Shown piece after piece: positions 61,966 to 64,000 of a DNA stretch of 64,000 bases (its first letter is position 1; every line of letters starts with the position of its first letter). The DNA is taken from the NCBI RefSeq assembly GCF_964204645.1, contig NC_134025.1, positions 2,919,001 through 2,983,000 of the forward strand. Direction: 5' to 3'. Below the pieces are notes generated by a model. That model was not told the DNA's origin, did not search any database, and worked only from the letters and a program-made list of their open reading frames with translations. The translations under genes were made by a program, and so were the position numbers. The DNA is from Tubulanus polymorphus. Its lineage: Eukaryota; Nemertea; Palaeonemertea; Tubulaniformes; Tubulanidae.

Positions 61966-63731
61966 CTAAAATAAGTACGAGGTATGGCAAATGACAAAAA
62001 ATTACCTGGTTCCATTCAAAAGAAAATCTGGGGAGGAGACTAAAGACTCATCTGCCAGATGCTATCAGGGGGTCACAACAGGAGACGAACACAATTAAAT
62101 ACAGGGTGAACCACTTTACAAATGGCAAGTTCTGCAACCGGAAACAACGAATAATAAGGAAATGGAAAACGCAAATCACGTTGAAGTACTTGCATCATAT
62201 AACTTGTTATCGACGTTATATTGTTTGAACGATATTTTTTACGAACTAAATGATGACTTCTATCGTAACTGATTAATTTGAACTTGTTAAAGGTTTTATT
62301 GAGTTGGTTTTAGAGTCCACGATTGAGTTTATAAAGCGTTTAACCATATCACCTCTGACTACATCAGAGTTAACCGATATCCGTCCGAGATTTATTCAAC
62401 GTTGCAAATGTTTATTTCTGCAAAACCTCATCGCGTGGTAAGAAGATTATCAAAAACAAAGTATCACTCAAAGCATGTTACTGAATATATGTATATATTT
62501 GTATACAAGTATTAAATCAATAATACTGATGACCAAAATACATATTCTCATTCAATGCGTCCCTGTCCCAACCTGGTCAAATAAATCCCGGAGAAATGAC
62601 TCGAGAATAGAAAAATGATCACTGCCGATATTCAGGCTGATCTCGAGTTGTCTTTAGATAGAAAAAAGAACCGAGATAAAAAGAAATACCGCCATCATCA
62701 TTTCATTGTGAATATATGATATAAACGGGCATAAAATATACGATAGCCATTGTATGAATATAGATAAGGCGACATAAATTAGGATTATTTTTGCTCTGGC
62801 GTGACTGGGATGCGTGCGGCTTCGGATTATAGGAAACGTTTGTTTTTGGAAGAGGGATGTTCTCTATAGTGAGTGAGTTCATACTGAATTTTGAAATTTT
62901 GTTTCGTGAGAAATGCGAATATCGTTAGTCTCCATAGACAGTTCCCCCCAATCACAGCTGAGATCGAGAGCCGGTTTCATTCTTGTTTCTATAGGTCGGT
63001 GTCGTCTTGGTGGAGAAAGTGAAATTCACGGGTCACTGATTCCAAAAGTAGTATCTTATCATTAAAAGCGATAACACCGTATTATTATCAGCCAATTACG
63101 TCGACAAAGGCAGTTTATATTGGCCAATAAAATTCTGGCACTTCGGTAAAAGATGCTTTAATAGTATCGCGTAAATAATAGTCAGTTCTGCTCAACCGAT
63201 GATTATAGTTTTTTTTTTGTCGATTATTACCAGAATACCAGAAGTGGAAGCAAAGATTGTTATATCACAGCATTCATGATGAAAGGCCAGTATTGATAAT
63301 GTACTCTATACATAAACAAATGGTAATTTGAATATCGAGAAATTGTTGCTGAATTAAAATCGGCGTTATTGAAGAAGAGTTATAGAATTTGCATGCTGTT
63401 TAATCTCAGACCAATGTCTAGAATGAATGTATGTTAAAAACCATAGGGAGCATTTCTACGGAAATACATCACGCAAATTATTTACAACTAACGCATTGAT
63501 CTTCCTATTGTCACTTTAATGGGTTATTAGTGACGAGTACATGTGAATGTGTGCATTCGTCAGCTTTAAGATGATGTCAGTCGATTATCCCACACTACCT
63601 TCACTCAAAAACTTGTTTCAACTAAATCCAACCGTATTTACAGCGAACACAATTAGCTTCGACTTGAAACCTAAAACGCAGCCCCCACAACACGAAATAA
63701 AGAACAAAAGGACCTCAACAACCTCGGATTA
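61966..63731. other. Intergenic region, right part of window
   Basis: AT-rich sequence without recognisable genes, RNA genes or clear repeats. A 66-codon plus-strand frame at 63547-63747 runs into the MITE and is probably chance. Confidence 0.35.
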
Positions 63732-63868
63732 CAGTTGGACCTCGTAGTTATAACGACATCGGATTTAACGATTGATTTTATTACAAAAATCACAAATAGG
63801 ACAATTTCAATTATCTAACGAACATTTTTTCCTGTCCTTCTGAAGTTCATTGTATTGAGGTTCCACTG
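63732..63868. mobile_element. TA-flanked Tigger/pogo-like MITE (137 bp)
   Basis: The left end cagttggacctcg and the right end, read on the other strand, cagtggaacctca are inverted repeats. Both are bordered by TA (63730-63731 and 63869-63870). cagtggaacctcg-type termini with TA duplication are characteristic of Tigger/pogo elements of the Tc1/mariner superfamily. There is no coding capacity. A solo right end lies at 14708-14744. Confidence 0.65.
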
Positions 63869-64000
63869 TAACACAAAAAACGGAGTCAGTTTTTTTTTTA
63901 CAGTATTACATAAAAGCCAACATTAACATCATTAGTTTATTAGCATTTGATGTTCTGCTGGTTATAAAAAGGATCAACATAGAAGATAAAACGAGTGAAC

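Overview
This is animal nuclear DNA. It is AT-rich, its genes are split by many introns with GT/AG splice sites, and it carries old transposon remnants throughout. No bacterial or viral genes were seen. The protein set (mitochondrial GatA, GSKIP, the dolichol-synthesis subunit NUS1, a NOX2-type NADPH oxidase and a full-length aryl hydrocarbon receptor) points to a bilaterian. The divergence and repeat content suggest a marine invertebrate, perhaps a lophotrochozoan, but that placement is inference.

Layout. 1-1.76 kb: repeats, including a MITE end and a non-LTR retrotransposon RT tail. 1.76-4.93 kb (+): QRSL1/GatA in ten exons. 5.17-5.79 kb (+): GSKIP in two coding exons. A second MITE copy lies at 6.5 kb, so this gene pair is bracketed by the same element. 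7.63-9.93 kb (-): NUS1 in five exons; its second intron holds a TTAA-flanked piggyBac-like element carrying a piece of a cytoplasmic dynein heavy chain gene, plus two head-to-head tRNA-derived SINEs. 10.79-11.96 kb: a convergent pair of tiny two-exon genes for secreted cysteine-rich peptides. 12.72-16.91 kb (+): a complete 569-residue NOX2-like oxidase in 15 exons. 21.2-23.87 kb (+): a 724-residue protein with a long Tyr/Ser/Pro-rich disordered region and calmodulin-like EF hands. 25.3-55.85 kb (-): AHR in 12 exons, 855 residues, with first and second introns of about 11 and 12 kb. 55.85-64 kb: AHR promoter region, mostly gene-poor DNA, one unidentified candidate exon near 61.7 kb and a TA-flanked MITE at 63.7 kb.

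The genes do not form an operon-like unit and their functions are largely unrelated (mitochondrial translation, kinase scaffolding, dolichol synthesis, superoxide production, xenobiotic-type transcription). The most novel item is the cysteine-rich peptide pair: each gene has a phase-1 intron inside the signal peptide, and the two share a C-terminal E-Y-[DE]-x-C-M-x-x-C signature. The captured dynein fragment inside a DNA-transposon-like element is the most striking mobile-element finding. All gene models were spliced by eye from reading frames, splice consensus and remembered family sequences; no alignment or transcript data were available.
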